A DNA stretch of 64,000 bases from NCBI GenBank assembly GCA_035528415.1, contig DATKYQ010000080.1:91017-155016 (forward strand), given 5' to 3'. Shown here piece after piece: positions 53,957 to 63,167 of the stretch. The notes beneath the pieces were generated by a model. That model worked only from the letters and a program-made list of their open reading frames with translations. It ran no database searches and was not told where the DNA came from. How positions within the stretch are numbered: position 1 is the first letter of the stretch; every line of letters begins with the position of its first letter. The translations under genes and the position numbers were made by a program. Origin of the DNA: DATKYQ01 sp035528415 (GTDB lineage Bacteria > Myxococcota > B64-G9).

Positions 53957-54736
53957 CTATTTCCAGGCTCGAGCGGCCAGAGACCGCTGGGCGAGGAAAA
54001 GGAAAAAGGCGGCAAGCGACAGGTAGTAGACCACGTCGCGCAGATCCACGACTCCCCTGGCGAAGTTGCGCATATGCGCGGTTGCGCCCACGCCCTCCAG
54101 AACTTCGCGGGTCAGGCCGCTGCTGTCTCCGGCCGCCCATCCGGCCAGCCAGAGCATCAGCAGAATGCAGAAAGTGACGATCGCGGCCACGAGTTGGGAC
54201 TTCGTCCGGGATGATACGAACAGGCCGACGGCCGCGAAGGCGGTGCCCTCTAGAAACAATCCGATGAGGCCTGTAACAACGGTGCTCCACTCGGGCCCGT
54301 TGTCTCTGGCATATGCGGCCAAAAGCAGTGGTAACGCTCCTGTCAAGACCAGCATGGCCAACACAATCGTCATGGCCCCGAGGTATTTACCGATCACAAT
54401 CTGGGAGGATGTAACCGGGCAGGCCCGCAGAAGCTGGTGGGTCCGGGATCGACGCTCGGCAGCTATCAAGCCCATGGTTACCAGGGGCACCACAAAGATC
54501 AGCAAGACCGAGACATTGAGCACCAGCGGCGTCAGGACGTCATCCGTGAGGTTGAGATACTTCAAGGCGAGGGGTCGCGTCTGAGCGGCGACCAGGATGC
54601 GGCCCTGAAAGTCGGCCAGCAGCCTGCAAAAGAAAAAACCGGCCACGACGCTGAAGATGGCCAAGGCGATGTAGGCAACGGGAGTGGTAAAAGCGATGCG
54701 CACTTCCTTCTGAAAAATGGCCATCATCTTGCGCAT
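53957..54736 (-). CDS. ABC-2 type permease (GldF-like)
   Basis: A 259-residue protein with about six transmembrane helices: the first (about 17-36) is in VAYIALAIFSVVAGFFFCRL and others run to residue 255. The open frame extends upstream to 54829, but the start MRKMMAIFQKEVRIAFTTP at 54736 fits the family. The stretch just upstream of this start is a leftover copy of the ATPase gene 3' end. It would form the channel of an exporter with the ATPase (56331-57038) and the GldG-type protein. The AbiE module now separates it from the ATPase gene. Confidence 0.85.
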   Translation of the reverse strand: MRKMMAIFQKEVRIAFTTPVAYIALAIFSVVAGFFFCRLLADFQGRILVAAQTRPLALKYLNLTDDVLTPLVLNVSVLLIFVVPLVTMGLIAAERRSRTHQLLRACPVTSSQIVIGKYLGAMTIVLAMLVLTGALPLLLAAYARDNGPEWSTVVTGLIGLFLEGTAFAAVGLFVSSRTKSQLVAAIVTFCILLMLWLAGWAAGDSSGLTREVLEGVGATAHMRNFARGVVDLRDVVYYLSLAAFFLFLAQRSLAARAWK

Positions 54737-54744
54737 GCCGCTGA

Positions 54745-54784
54745 CTACTCCCGAGTTGCCTGCCGAAAAGGATCTTCGAGCGAG
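54745..54784 (-). repeat. Left copy of duplicated ATPase gene 3' end flanking the AbiE module
   Basis: This 40-bp segment matches 56331-56370 at 35 of 40 positions, including an 18-bp identical run. On the minus strand it reads SLEDPFRQATRE-stop, the C-terminus of the ABC ATPase, with no gene body before it. It is directly followed by the permease start, which is where the end of the original ATPase gene should be. Confidence 0.85.
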
Positions 54785-54842
54785 ATGTAAAAAATGGTAG
54801 CACACGCCGGTGTTTTTAGAAAACCGCATGGCTACAGTGTGT

Positions 54843-54890
54843 ATATTATGTAGTTGACTTTATCTATGCATTGATTATAATACATAATAT
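54843..54890 (+). promoter_or_regulatory. AbiE promoter flanked by a 10-bp inverted repeat
   Basis: The plus-strand -35 TTGACT (54854-54859) and perfect -10 TATAAT (54876-54881) are 16 bp apart. The 10-bp inverted repeat ATATTATGTA (54843-54852) and TACATAATAT (54881-54890) brackets them, as expected for an AbiEi-type autorepressor. The likely transcript start is at the ATG 54889, so the mRNA would be leaderless. Confidence 0.65.
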
Positions 54891-55671
54891 GACTATGAAC
54901 ATCAAGGAAATACGGGAGTATTTCCATTTGACCTTTCTGAGGGCATTGGTGCGCAAAGTGCCCACTTCGAGCTTCGCCGTCAAGGGCGGATCCAACCTGC
55001 GCTTCTTCTTTTCAAGCTATCGCTACTCGGAGGACATCGACATTGACATCCACGACGTTCCTGTCCATGTCTTGAAGGACGGCGTCATGTCCATTTTAAG
55101 TTCGTCCGGCCTGGCCGATACGGCCCGCTCATCGGGCATCGAGAGTATCCGTCCCCCGGACATCGCGCACGCCAAGCAGACCGAAACCGTCCAGCGATTC
55201 AAGGTGCACTTGATCACCACCGCCGGGGAGGATCTGGCGACCAAGATCGAGTTCTCGCGAAGGGGGCTGGATTCGCCCATCCGCGCGGAGCCGGTCCTCC
55301 CGGAGATCCTGGCGGCATACCGCATGGCCCCGCTCATCGTGCCACACTACACGGCCGGGGCAGCCGTACGACAAAAGGTCCAGGCTCTCTTGACCCGGCG
55401 GCAGCCCGAGGCCCGGGACGTCTTCGACCTGTATCTCCTCAGCCCGCAGCCCGAGGCGCGGGCGCTCACGCTTGGCGATCACTTCTCCGCCGACGAACTG
55501 CGCCGGGCGATCAATCGAATCGACTCCATCGAGTACGAGCGCTACCGCGATACGGTGGTGGGATTTTTGGCTACCGATGATCAGGAAAGGTACGACCAGA
55601 GCGAGATCTGGGATCAGATCCGCCTGGTGGTGATCGAAATGATCGAGAAACGGCCGAATGGGGGAAAATGA
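54889..55671 (+). CDS. AbiEii-type nucleotidyltransferase toxin
   Basis: A 260-residue toxin of the AbiEii/AbiGii family. Motif I is present as GGS (33-35) with SEDIDIDI (47-54), giving the metal-binding D-x-D. TKIEFSRRG and RDVFDLYLL are the further motifs. AbiEii transfers nucleotides to target RNA and causes bacteriostasis or phage abortion. The order here (toxin before antitoxin) is reversed from classic AbiE operons. It lies on the plus strand inside a minus-strand operon. The ATG at 54889 is favoured by the promoter position; 54895 is an alternative. Confidence 0.88.
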   Translation: MTMNIKEIREYFHLTFLRALVRKVPTSSFAVKGGSNLRFFFSSYRYSEDIDIDIHDVPVHVLKDGVMSILSSSGLADTARSSGIESIRPPDIAHAKQTETVQRFKVHLITTAGEDLATKIEFSRRGLDSPIRAEPVLPEILAAYRMAPLIVPHYTAGAAVRQKVQALLTRRQPEARDVFDLYLLSPQPEARALTLGDHFSADELRRAINRIDSIEYERYRDTVVGFLATDDQERYDQSEIWDQIRLVVIEMIEKRPNGGK

Positions 55672-55672
55672 T

Positions 55673-56299
55673 ATGTCGCTGCACCGGGCCATTCAGGAAA
55701 TCGGTCGCCCGGTCTTCACCACCCGCGAGATCGCAATGTTGGCGGGGATGTCGCTGTCCTCTGCCAGCCAGGCGCTTTCAAGAATGCAAAAGGAACGTCT
55801 GGTGACCCGTGCCTTCCGGGGGGTCTGGGGCGTGACTGCCGATCCCCGCTTCACGCCGTTCGCCCTGGTGGCATACCTCTCGGGCGGGCACCTGGCCTAC
55901 GTCTCCTTTTTCTCGGCCCTGCACCTGCACGGCCTGATCGGACAGATACCCCAAATCATCTATTCGGCCACCACGGCACACACCCGGCGCCTCTCTACCC
56001 CCCTGGGCACGTTCTCCTTCCACCGCATCGATCCCCGTTTCTTTTCGGGATTCGACTGGTACCGCGGCGGTCGGTCTTTTCTCGTCGCCAGCCCGGAGAA
56101 GGCCCTGGTGGACTGCTTGTATATCTCCAGCCGCAGGGGCCGGCGCTTCGGCCGATTTACGGAGATGGAGCTGGGTGCCAAGTTCTCGAAGCAAAGAGCT
56201 AGGGAGTGGGTGAAAAAGATCCCATACCCGAAGATCCGCAGGAATGTTCACGATAAGCTCTCGGCCTTGCTAGAGTCATCATCGCGATCGCGGTTCTAA
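55673..56299 (+). CDS. AbiEi-type antitoxin
   Basis: A 208-residue protein with a winged helix-turn-helix (about 14-50, TREIAMLAGMSLSSASQALSRMQKERLVTRAFRGVWGV) and the AbiEi C-terminal domain (for example HLHGLIGQIPQIIYSATTAHTRRL). It neutralises the toxin and represses the promoter through the inverted repeat. It starts 1 bp after the toxin stop, with GGGGG eight bases upstream; ATG 55658, inside the toxin gene, is an alternative. A run of Arg/Ser at the end (SSSRSRF) is odd but short. Confidence 0.85.
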   Translation: MSLHRAIQEIGRPVFTTREIAMLAGMSLSSASQALSRMQKERLVTRAFRGVWGVTADPRFTPFALVAYLSGGHLAYVSFFSALHLHGLIGQIPQIIYSATTAHTRRLSTPLGTFSFHRIDPRFFSGFDWYRGGRSFLVASPEKALVDCLYISSRRGRRFGRFTEMELGAKFSKQRAREWVKKIPYPKIRRNVHDKLSALLESSSRSRF

Positions 56300-56330
56300 T
56301 ACCCGCAGTCTACCTTGCACATGCCTGTGG

Positions 56331-57038
<708 letters not shown>

Positions 57039-57111
57039 TCGCGAGTTCCCGGGAGCCATGCGACTTATCACATTGGCGCATGCCGGGCTTAGTTGCAACC
57101 GGCCCGAGTAT

Positions 57112-57906
57112 TCATTGCCGCTGGGCCCGCTCCATGGCGATCAGGGCCGCTCCGAGCGCGCCTACGATATCGGGTTCGGCTGGAATCGAGAGATTGCAAT
57201 CCAGGGCTTCACCCAGGGCGCGAACCACGCCCGGATTTCGCGCTACACCGCCGGACATGGCAATCTTGAGCCCCGAGCTCGCGGGCGCCACCCGTTTGAC
57301 CAGGGCCACGGTACGATTGGCAATCGCCCGGTGCAGGCCGCGCACGATCTCGGGCACCTCGGCACCCGCGGCGATCAGGGACACAACCTCGCTCTCCGCG
57401 AACACCGTGCACATGCTGGAGAGAGTGACATTTCCGCCCGCGCCCCGATCGAGATCTCCCAACTCGCCGACGTCGACCTCCAGCGCCCGGGCCATGGCTT
57501 CCAGGAAACGACCGGTTCCCGCGGCGCATTTATCGTTCATGGCGAACTCCATCACGTTGCCCTTGCCGTCCAGTCGCATGGACTTGCTGTCCTGGCCGCC
57601 TATGTCCACCAGCAACTCGGTGCCCGGCAGTAGCGCCTGGATGCCCCGGGCGTGGCAAGTGATCTCGGTAACCGCGGCCAGCCGTCCCTCAACACGGTCG
57701 CGGCCATATCCGGTGGCGATCAATGCCTCGACCTCCGATTCCAGAAGGCCGGTCCGCCCGAGAACCTCGGACCGCGCCCGTTTGATCGATTCGATATTGC
57801 GGGCGCCGGTCGGGACAACCGTCCAGCCCATCAGCTTGCCCGTGTCGTCGACGAGAACCGCGTCACAGGAAAGACTGCCGACATCCACACCCATAAATGC
57901 CATCAA
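57112..57906 (-). CDS. 2-hydroxyacyl-CoA dehydratase activator (HgdC-type)
   Basis: A 264-residue ASKHA ATPase. GVDVGSLSCDAVLVDD is the phosphate-binding start, LVDIGGQDSKSM (99-110) the second phosphate motif, and C127 in NDKCAAGTGRFLE with C166 in SSMCTVFAESE should ligate the 4Fe-4S cluster shared by the homodimer. It drives one-electron ATP-dependent reduction of the dehydratase. It follows two dehydratase subunit genes, 7 bp after the second, in a MarR-led operon. Confidence 0.93.
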   Translation of the reverse strand: MMAFMGVDVGSLSCDAVLVDDTGKLMGWTVVPTGARNIESIKRARSEVLGRTGLLESEVEALIATGYGRDRVEGRLAAVTEITCHARGIQALLPGTELLVDIGGQDSKSMRLDGKGNVMEFAMNDKCAAGTGRFLEAMARALEVDVGELGDLDRGAGGNVTLSSMCTVFAESEVVSLIAAGAEVPEIVRGLHRAIANRTVALVKRVAPASSGLKIAMSGGVARNPGVVRALGEALDCNLSIPAEPDIVGALGAALIAMERAQRQ

Positions 57907-57913
57907 GAGTTCC

Positions 57914-59143
57914 TCAGTTCAGCCCGGAGGATTTGCGTCGACTCAGGGTCTCCATGAAGGCCTCTAGACGAGTTTTCAGCTGACCCTCGGAAAAACTGCG
58001 CGGATCGACGCAATCAACTTCCAGGTTCAAGGTCGGCACACCTGCCTCTCTTAAGCCTCTTTCCAATAAACCGCGCGCGCCCGTGCCCTGCCGGCAGCCC
58101 CAATGGCAAGGGTTGATTGCACCATCAACCCGGTAGTCTCGCGCCAGACGCAAGAGCACCTGCAGGCGGTGTTCGGCCGGGCCGCAAAAAGAAACCGACA
58201 GCGCCCGACTGGCCATGCCTGTGAAAGGATCTTCCGGATCGATCGGATCCCAGTTGATGTCGTTCAGTTCATCGGCCACTACCGCCGCGCCGTACTCCTG
58301 TTCGAGCAGTTTCTCGAGTGGATTTGCGAACTGGATTCGGTTTTGAACCCACAGAAGTCTCAGGCGCTCATCGGCCAAGCCGGGCTTTTCCCCGGCGACC
58401 TTTTCGGCGAACTCGTTGCAATATGCCTCGACCACTTCAACACCGCCGGGAGAGCCGAGAAAAAGCGCCGAGACAATGCCGAAGTTCACAAGATCCCTGC
58501 GCCGGGCTGGAGTGGGCACCTGGCGGGCCAGGCGATAGACTTCGAGTGTAAGCTCCCGCATTCGGTTGGTGCGGCCGATAACCTCACGCAAACGCACAGG
58601 ATCGAGCGGCCGCCCGGTTTGCCTTGCGACGAAATGAGTCATCTCCCGGAATTGATCTGCAAGGTGGGCAACGGCCGCGGGCGAATCATCGATCGGTACA
58701 TGGATGGTTAACATTTCCTTGCCGTAGTGACAGGCCAAGTTCTCGATCGAAGCCAGTCCCGCCGAGCAGACGGCGGAGGTGCCTATCAGGAAGTCGGGTT
58801 CGGGCATAAGCCCCTGGGCCATGGCGCCGTAGACCGCACGATGGTAACTGCAGCCGTCGGTCGAGTAGCCGAGTTGCTCGGACTGTTCCATCATTGGCCC
58901 CACGGTTCCGGTCGAGGCCAGCATCGCTCCCACGAACTCCACGAAGCAGGATGTCACTCCCATGGCATGGAGCAGGTCAAAGGGCGCCAAAATTCCGCAC
59001 CAGGCGACGGTTCCGTCGCCGGAATACAGGCCCCGGCCCAGCCTGGCCAGCTCCAGGGCAAAGCGACTACGCGCGGAGGACTTGCCAAGATGCTGTTTGG
59101 CCTCGATTCCGGAAATCAAATTATTGAAATATTCGAGCATCAT
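57914..59143 (-). CDS. 2-hydroxyacyl-CoA dehydratase subunit (HgdB-type)
   Basis: A 409-residue Fe-S subunit of the HgdB/HadC group. Cys ligand candidates lie in VAWCGILAPFDLLHAMGV and the central GTSAVCSAG, plus INPCHWGCRQG near the end. With its partner and the activator it removes water from 2-hydroxyacyl-CoA through a ketyl radical. Benzoyl-CoA-reductase-like use is possible because the fold is shared, but the residues seen do not decide it. It overlaps the partner gene by 4 bases (ATGA). Confidence 0.87.
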   Translation of the reverse strand: MMLEYFNNLISGIEAKQHLGKSSARSRFALELARLGRGLYSGDGTVAWCGILAPFDLLHAMGVTSCFVEFVGAMLASTGTVGPMMEQSEQLGYSTDGCSYHRAVYGAMAQGLMPEPDFLIGTSAVCSAGLASIENLACHYGKEMLTIHVPIDDSPAAVAHLADQFREMTHFVARQTGRPLDPVRLREVIGRTNRMRELTLEVYRLARQVPTPARRRDLVNFGIVSALFLGSPGGVEVVEAYCNEFAEKVAGEKPGLADERLRLLWVQNRIQFANPLEKLLEQEYGAAVVADELNDINWDPIDPEDPFTGMASRALSVSFCGPAEHRLQVLLRLARDYRVDGAINPCHWGCRQGTGARGLLERGLREAGVPTLNLEVDCVDPRSFSEGQLKTRLEAFMETLSRRKSSGLN

Positions 59144-60201
59144 GACGGGCTTCCTCCGATCATCTCAACGAAAGCCTCGATCCGGGTACGCTGCTGGCCC
59201 AGCGAGCGCTGCGTGCAATCTCCCTCGAGCGTCAAGAGCGGAATGTCAGCATTCCGCAGAGTTTGGCGAATGGCCGGCATCCGCACCAGATAGGGATCGC
59301 AGAACTTCATTACATGGGCGATCACGCCTCTCGCTCCACTTTCTTGCGCCATGGACAGAATCCGTCTCGCGTGTTCGCCCGGCAGCAGAGAGGGAAGCGA
59401 GCGCGCGCAGGCCGGACGAGAGAGCAGCGCACGCGAGAGATCACCCCAGGCGGTAGCGGCGCGGGAAACATCGAGCTCTGTTATTTGCCGCGAGCCGCTG
59501 CAGAGATCGTCCAAAACAACATGCACGCCGCACGAGGCGAGCATTTCGAAGGCGTCGGGATCCGGCAAGACGTTGCCGAATACGAAAACCGGCACCAGGG
59601 CATCTTTCTTGGGCTCGTTGTTTTGAAGCTGCTGTTCGACCAAGGCCGGGATATCATCCAGCGGGGACGTTACCGAGCGGTTGAACAGTTCTTGCAAGGC
59701 CCGCCTCCCGCCTCGCAACCCGCCCACGGCCGCAGATTTGGCGGCCCGCTCCAGCGCTGTCGCAGCCTGGTTGTACTTTCTGACGCTCGAGACGATCTGG
59801 TCGCCTGTCACCCGCTCGCCGTCCAGGGCGCCTAGCCATGTTGCCAGTTTTTCGATCTCTTCTTGGAAATAAGCCACGGAGCGATCGTCCGCGCCGATCG
59901 GCAGATCCAGGATCGTGACGGGATCCGTCGGCCTGGCGGTACGCCAGGCATCGGCCAGGCGCCGCATGGCGTCGCACGAGTTCATGAAAACAACACCCTG
60001 CAGATCGGGTAGATCTCCCGAAAGCGCCCGATCGAGAACCCGTTTGACATGTGGGCAAATGTTGTCGTGTAGTAGCTGTCCGGCCTGGTCCGCAACCTCG
60101 CTCAAGGGCAGTATCCGGTGCGGTGTGAAACCGGCGGCCTCGATGACGGCTAGTGGTGTGTAGGCACACGTAAAACCTATCTTACGACTTTTTTCTTTCA
60201 T
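59140..60201 (-). CDS. 2-hydroxyacyl-CoA dehydratase family subunit (HgdA-type)
   Basis: A 353-residue subunit of the same family. It opens KIGFTCAYTPLAVIEAAGFTPHRI, and NICPHVKRVLDRAL and VVFMNSCDAMRRL carry Cys residues expected to hold the 4Fe-4S cluster. It forms a heterodimer with the downstream gene product. The gene overlaps the MarR gene stop by 4 bases (ATGA), so the MarR repressor and dehydratase are translated together. Confidence 0.85.
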   Translation of the reverse strand: MKEKSRKIGFTCAYTPLAVIEAAGFTPHRILPLSEVADQAGQLLHDNICPHVKRVLDRALSGDLPDLQGVVFMNSCDAMRRLADAWRTARPTDPVTILDLPIGADDRSVAYFQEEIEKLATWLGALDGERVTGDQIVSSVRKYNQAATALERAAKSAAVGGLRGGRRALQELFNRSVTSPLDDIPALVEQQLQNNEPKKDALVPVFVFGNVLPDPDAFEMLASCGVHVVLDDLCSGSRQITELDVSRAATAWGDLSRALLSRPACARSLPSLLPGEHARRILSMAQESGARGVIAHVMKFCDPYLVRMPAIRQTLRNADIPLLTLEGDCTQRSLGQQRTRIEAFVEMIGGSPS

Positions 60202-60650
60202 TGCTCGCTCTGTTTGTGCGTGTTGGCCAATATCCTGCGAAGTGATTCCTTCAGCCTATCGACATCCCGCTCACCGACACCCTCGAGCATGCTCTTCAGT
60301 GCCCGATTGAGCACCTCAAGGACGGAATCTTTAACCTTCAGGCCGGATTCGGTCAGCCGAATCCGCTGGGCGCGGCGATCGGCCGGATCCGCCTTGCGAA
60401 CCACCAGCGCGTCGCGTTCCATGCGATCGAGCAGGCCGGTCATGGAGGATGGCTCAAGCCCGGCCCGCTTTCCCAGTTCGACTGCCTTGAGGTTATTTTC
60501 CACCCACAGACTCATCAATACTCCAAGATATGCGGGCCGGACATGGGCCACCCCGGCGCGGGCCAGTTCCCTCTTCAGAAATGTCGTGGCCACCAGACTG
60601 ACCCGAGTGATCAGGTAGTAGGGGCATTCGCTGACTTCCTTGAATTCCAC
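60198..60650 (-). CDS. MarR-family transcriptional regulator
   Basis: A 150-residue winged-helix regulator. The recognition region reads AVELGKRAGLEPSSMTGLLDRMERDALVVRKADPADRRAQRIRLTESG, the MarR hallmark. The GTG start at 60650 is supported by AAGGAGGGG six bases upstream; an upstream ATG at 60683 would fall inside the -10. It leads the dehydratase operon and likely represses it through the palindrome in its own promoter, released by an aromatic acid or acyl-CoA. Confidence 0.9.
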   Translation of the reverse strand: MEFKEVSECPYYLITRVSLVATTFLKRELARAGVAHVRPAYLGVLMSLWVENNLKAVELGKRAGLEPSSMTGLLDRMERDALVVRKADPADRRAQRIRLTESGLKVKDSVLEVLNRALKSMLEGVGERDVDRLKESLRRILANTHKQSEQ

Positions 60651-60681
60651 GTGATCCCCTCCTTCCGTATTATCCTTATGC

Positions 60682-60710
60682 ATATAATACGTATACGTAG
60701 TTAGTGTCAA
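60682..60710 (-). promoter_or_regulatory. MarR operon promoter with palindromic operator
   Basis: The minus-strand -35 is a perfect TTGACA (60705-60710), and TTATAT (60682-60687) is the -10, with a 17-bp spacer. A perfect palindrome TACGTATACGTA fills the spacer at 60688-60699. This is the usual autoregulatory MarR layout. Sequence pattern is clear; binding is inferred. Confidence 0.75.
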
Positions 60711-60814
60711 GCGGTATTTTGCTTCCGATTGAACGACCTGCCACATCGCGGTCAACCGGTAACAAGCCCTTCCACGTTGACGAAACCATGCGATTTTTGC
60801 TAACGTGAACCGGC

Positions 60815-62374
60815 ATGGAAGCAGAACGCAAACTATATTTGCCTTATCTGTTTAGCTCCCTGGGGCAAGCCTCTTTCGAGGGCGGTCTGACCCTGGTCGA
60901 GGGGGACGTCGAGAGGACCGTACTCTTCCGGGCCGGCGTGCCGGTCAGCGTTTCCTCTAGAATGCAGGACGAGACACTTGGACGCATTCTTCTCAAAGAG
61001 GGAAAGATCAGCTGTGATGAATACGACAAGCTTCTGGGGACCATGGTCCAGACACGCCAGCGCGCAGGCGAGGTCCTGATCGCCTTGGGCTTGCTCGGTC
61101 CGCAGGAGGTCTTTTCCGCTCTTGAGTACCAGACGCGCGTCAAGCTGCTCAACTGCTTCAAGATGATGGACTTCGGGTTTTCGATCCGGGAGAAAAAAGT
61201 CCCGCCGGAGATGGCCATCTCGAAGGCCAATCTGTCTGTGGTGATCATGGAGGGGATCCAGAAAACATTTTCAGTCGATCGCATCCTGACCGAGTTTCCG
61301 GTGGACGAGGAAACAATTTTCATGAAAATCGAGCGGGAACAACCGCGGTCGCTACGCATGGACACCCGTGAAAGCAGGATCGTGCAAGCGATCGGCTCGG
61401 GCATTCCCTTGGTAAAGTTGATGTCCGTCGAGGAAGATCTGCAGTTCTTGTTATCAGTGCTCTACGGTTTGCACGCGCTCGAAATCATCGAGGCCTCGGG
61501 AGTCGCCCGTCCCGGCACCAAAGATCTCGAACTGGACGCTTTGCGAGATCAGGGCCGGCCCGCCCGAAAGATTGCTCCCCGGCAGCCCGTTGAGCCAGTC
61601 GAGCGAACAGCGAAGGAATCCAGCTACAACATTCGCCCCCCGACTCTGACCGACGCTTTCAGTTCCAAACAGGTCAACTCCGTGCTGGCAGAAAAAATGC
61701 TGACCCTCGATACGGATGATTATTTCTCCATCCTCGATATCGACCGCGATGCAAATGTACAAGATATAGATAGCGCTTATTACAAACTTCTTCAGGACTG
61801 CCGGCTGCAGGATATCGAGGTGTCATATACCAACGAGCGCGAACAAGAGCTGGCCCGGCAACTGCTAGACAAGGCCACAATTGCCCACCGCACCCTCTCT
61901 GAAAATGAAAGCCGATCCGCGTACGAAAAGTTTATCAAGGCATCCGGAAGCAAGAAGAAGATAGAGATTCCGCCCCGTCTGCTGGCCGACGTCGAGGCCC
62001 AGAAGGGCAAGCTGGCGATCGGTGCCAAGCATTACCAGGATGCCATGGAGCTATTCGACAAGGCCATCGGCCTCTATCCCAAGGAGCCCAGCTACCATTT
62101 CAAGTTCGGAACAGCGGCCTATTTCAAGGCGCTCGACGAGACTCCCGCCGACAAGCCCTTGTCGGATCGAGTCCGCAAGCCGTTTCTTAAGGCCATCGCG
62201 ATCAACCCGGCCTATGACCAGGCGCGCATGTACCTGGGATACATCTCCAAGCGCAATGGTGAATACGAGCGGGCCCTGAAGGAATTTAGCAGCGCCCTGC
62301 ATTACAATCCCGGAAACCGCAGGGCCCATTCGGAGGTCCGCTTGCTGAAGCGACGCCTCGATCTAGCGAAATAA
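60815..62374 (+). CDS. DUF4388-J-like-TPR protein without HPD
   Basis: A 519-residue protein with a DUF4388-type N-terminus (about 1-150), a linker, and a J-domain-like segment (about 308-375, DDYFSILDIDRDANVQDIDSAYYKLLQDC) in which the HPD motif is missing (the loop reads CRLQDIEV). TPR repeats (about 390-519, ending NPGNRRAHSEVRLLKRRL) follow. Its layout matches the gene at 49102-50703, but it is unlikely to stimulate Hsp70. Its promoter region is shared with the divergent MarR gene. Confidence 0.82.
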   Translation: MEAERKLYLPYLFSSLGQASFEGGLTLVEGDVERTVLFRAGVPVSVSSRMQDETLGRILLKEGKISCDEYDKLLGTMVQTRQRAGEVLIALGLLGPQEVFSALEYQTRVKLLNCFKMMDFGFSIREKKVPPEMAISKANLSVVIMEGIQKTFSVDRILTEFPVDEETIFMKIEREQPRSLRMDTRESRIVQAIGSGIPLVKLMSVEEDLQFLLSVLYGLHALEIIEASGVARPGTKDLELDALRDQGRPARKIAPRQPVEPVERTAKESSYNIRPPTLTDAFSSKQVNSVLAEKMLTLDTDDYFSILDIDRDANVQDIDSAYYKLLQDCRLQDIEVSYTNEREQELARQLLDKATIAHRTLSENESRSAYEKFIKASGSKKKIEIPPRLLADVEAQKGKLAIGAKHYQDAMELFDKAIGLYPKEPSYHFKFGTAAYFKALDETPADKPLSDRVRKPFLKAIAINPAYDQARMYLGYISKRNGEYERALKEFSSALHYNPGNRRAHSEVRLLKRRLDLAK

Positions 62375-62393
62375 TTATTAGGAAGTGAGTGAC

Positions 62394-63167
62394 ATGACAG
62401 CCGGTACACAGAAGAAAAAACTCGTTGTCATCTTCGACCCGGTCAAACGATCCCGGGATCTTATCGGGGAGGTTCTTGGCGGCATGGGTTACCAGGTCAA
62501 ATTGCACACTACCTCCCGCAAAATCCCAGGACTCGTTCGCGGCCGGGATGCTGATTTGATCGTGGTCAACCTTTCCGTTTTCGGCGCCGACTACGCCGCG
62601 GTCGTCGCCGGGCTGGAGGGGCTCGGCCTCGCGGGTGATGACCGCCCGCCGATGGTGGCCGTGACCTCGCTGAATATTTCCCAGGAGGCGCGAGAGCGCA
62701 TCGAACAACTCGGTGCCGGGATCGTCCTTGACCAGCGAGCTCCTTTCATGGAGCTCATCTTTTCTGTCAATCTGCTGCTTTTTCCTAAGATCAGAGAGCT
62801 GCGACATTACACGCGAGTCTTCGGGGGATTTCCGATTCAATACTTGCACACCGGAGAGTGGCATGCGGGAAAGGTCTACAACATCAGCCGCCAGGGGGCC
62901 TTCATCCAGTGTGACGATCCGCCCGCGGAAAACACCCGCCTCGACGTTCGCTTCGTTTTACCCGGCCGGGAAGACAGGATAAAAGTCGCGGCCAACGTGA
63001 ACTGGGTGAACACGCCTGCCACCGGGTCTGATTCTTTGGCGCCCTACGGCATGGGGATCCTGTTCCTGGTGCTCAACCGGGAAGAAAGCACGTCGCTCGA
63101 CCAGTTCATTAGCGAACGGGTCAACGGAAACGGTCCTTCCGGCGAATCTTCTCCATCTTGCGCTTGA
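62394..63167 (+). CDS. Receiver-like and PilZ-domain protein
   Basis: A 257-residue protein. The first 120 residues (KKLVVIFDPVKRSRDLIGEVL) have a receiver-like fold, while the acidic phosphorylation site is not clearly visible (VVNLS in place of D). The C-terminal PilZ domain (about 140-240) has the VYNISRQGAFIQ variant of D-x-S-x-x-G and should bind c-di-GMP. The gene is 19 bp after the TPR gene. ATG 62394 (with AGGAAG upstream) was chosen; GTG 62385 is possible. The 3' end overlaps the convergent PilZ gene by 47 bp. Confidence 0.85.
   Translation: MTAGTQKKKLVVIFDPVKRSRDLIGEVLGGMGYQVKLHTTSRKIPGLVRGRDADLIVVNLSVFGADYAAVVAGLEGLGLAGDDRPPMVAVTSLNISQEARERIEQLGAGIVLDQRAPFMELIFSVNLLLFPKIRELRHYTRVFGGFPIQYLHTGEWHAGKVYNISRQGAFIQCDDPPAENTRLDVRFVLPGREDRIKVAANVNWVNTPATGSDSLAPYGMGILFLVLNREESTSLDQFISERVNGNGPSGESSPSCA

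Noticed and set aside
54743..54829. A longer N-terminus for the ABC-2 permease (open frame to 54829)
   Set aside because: Those codons lie over the leftover ATPase 3' end in another frame, and the family start is at 54736.
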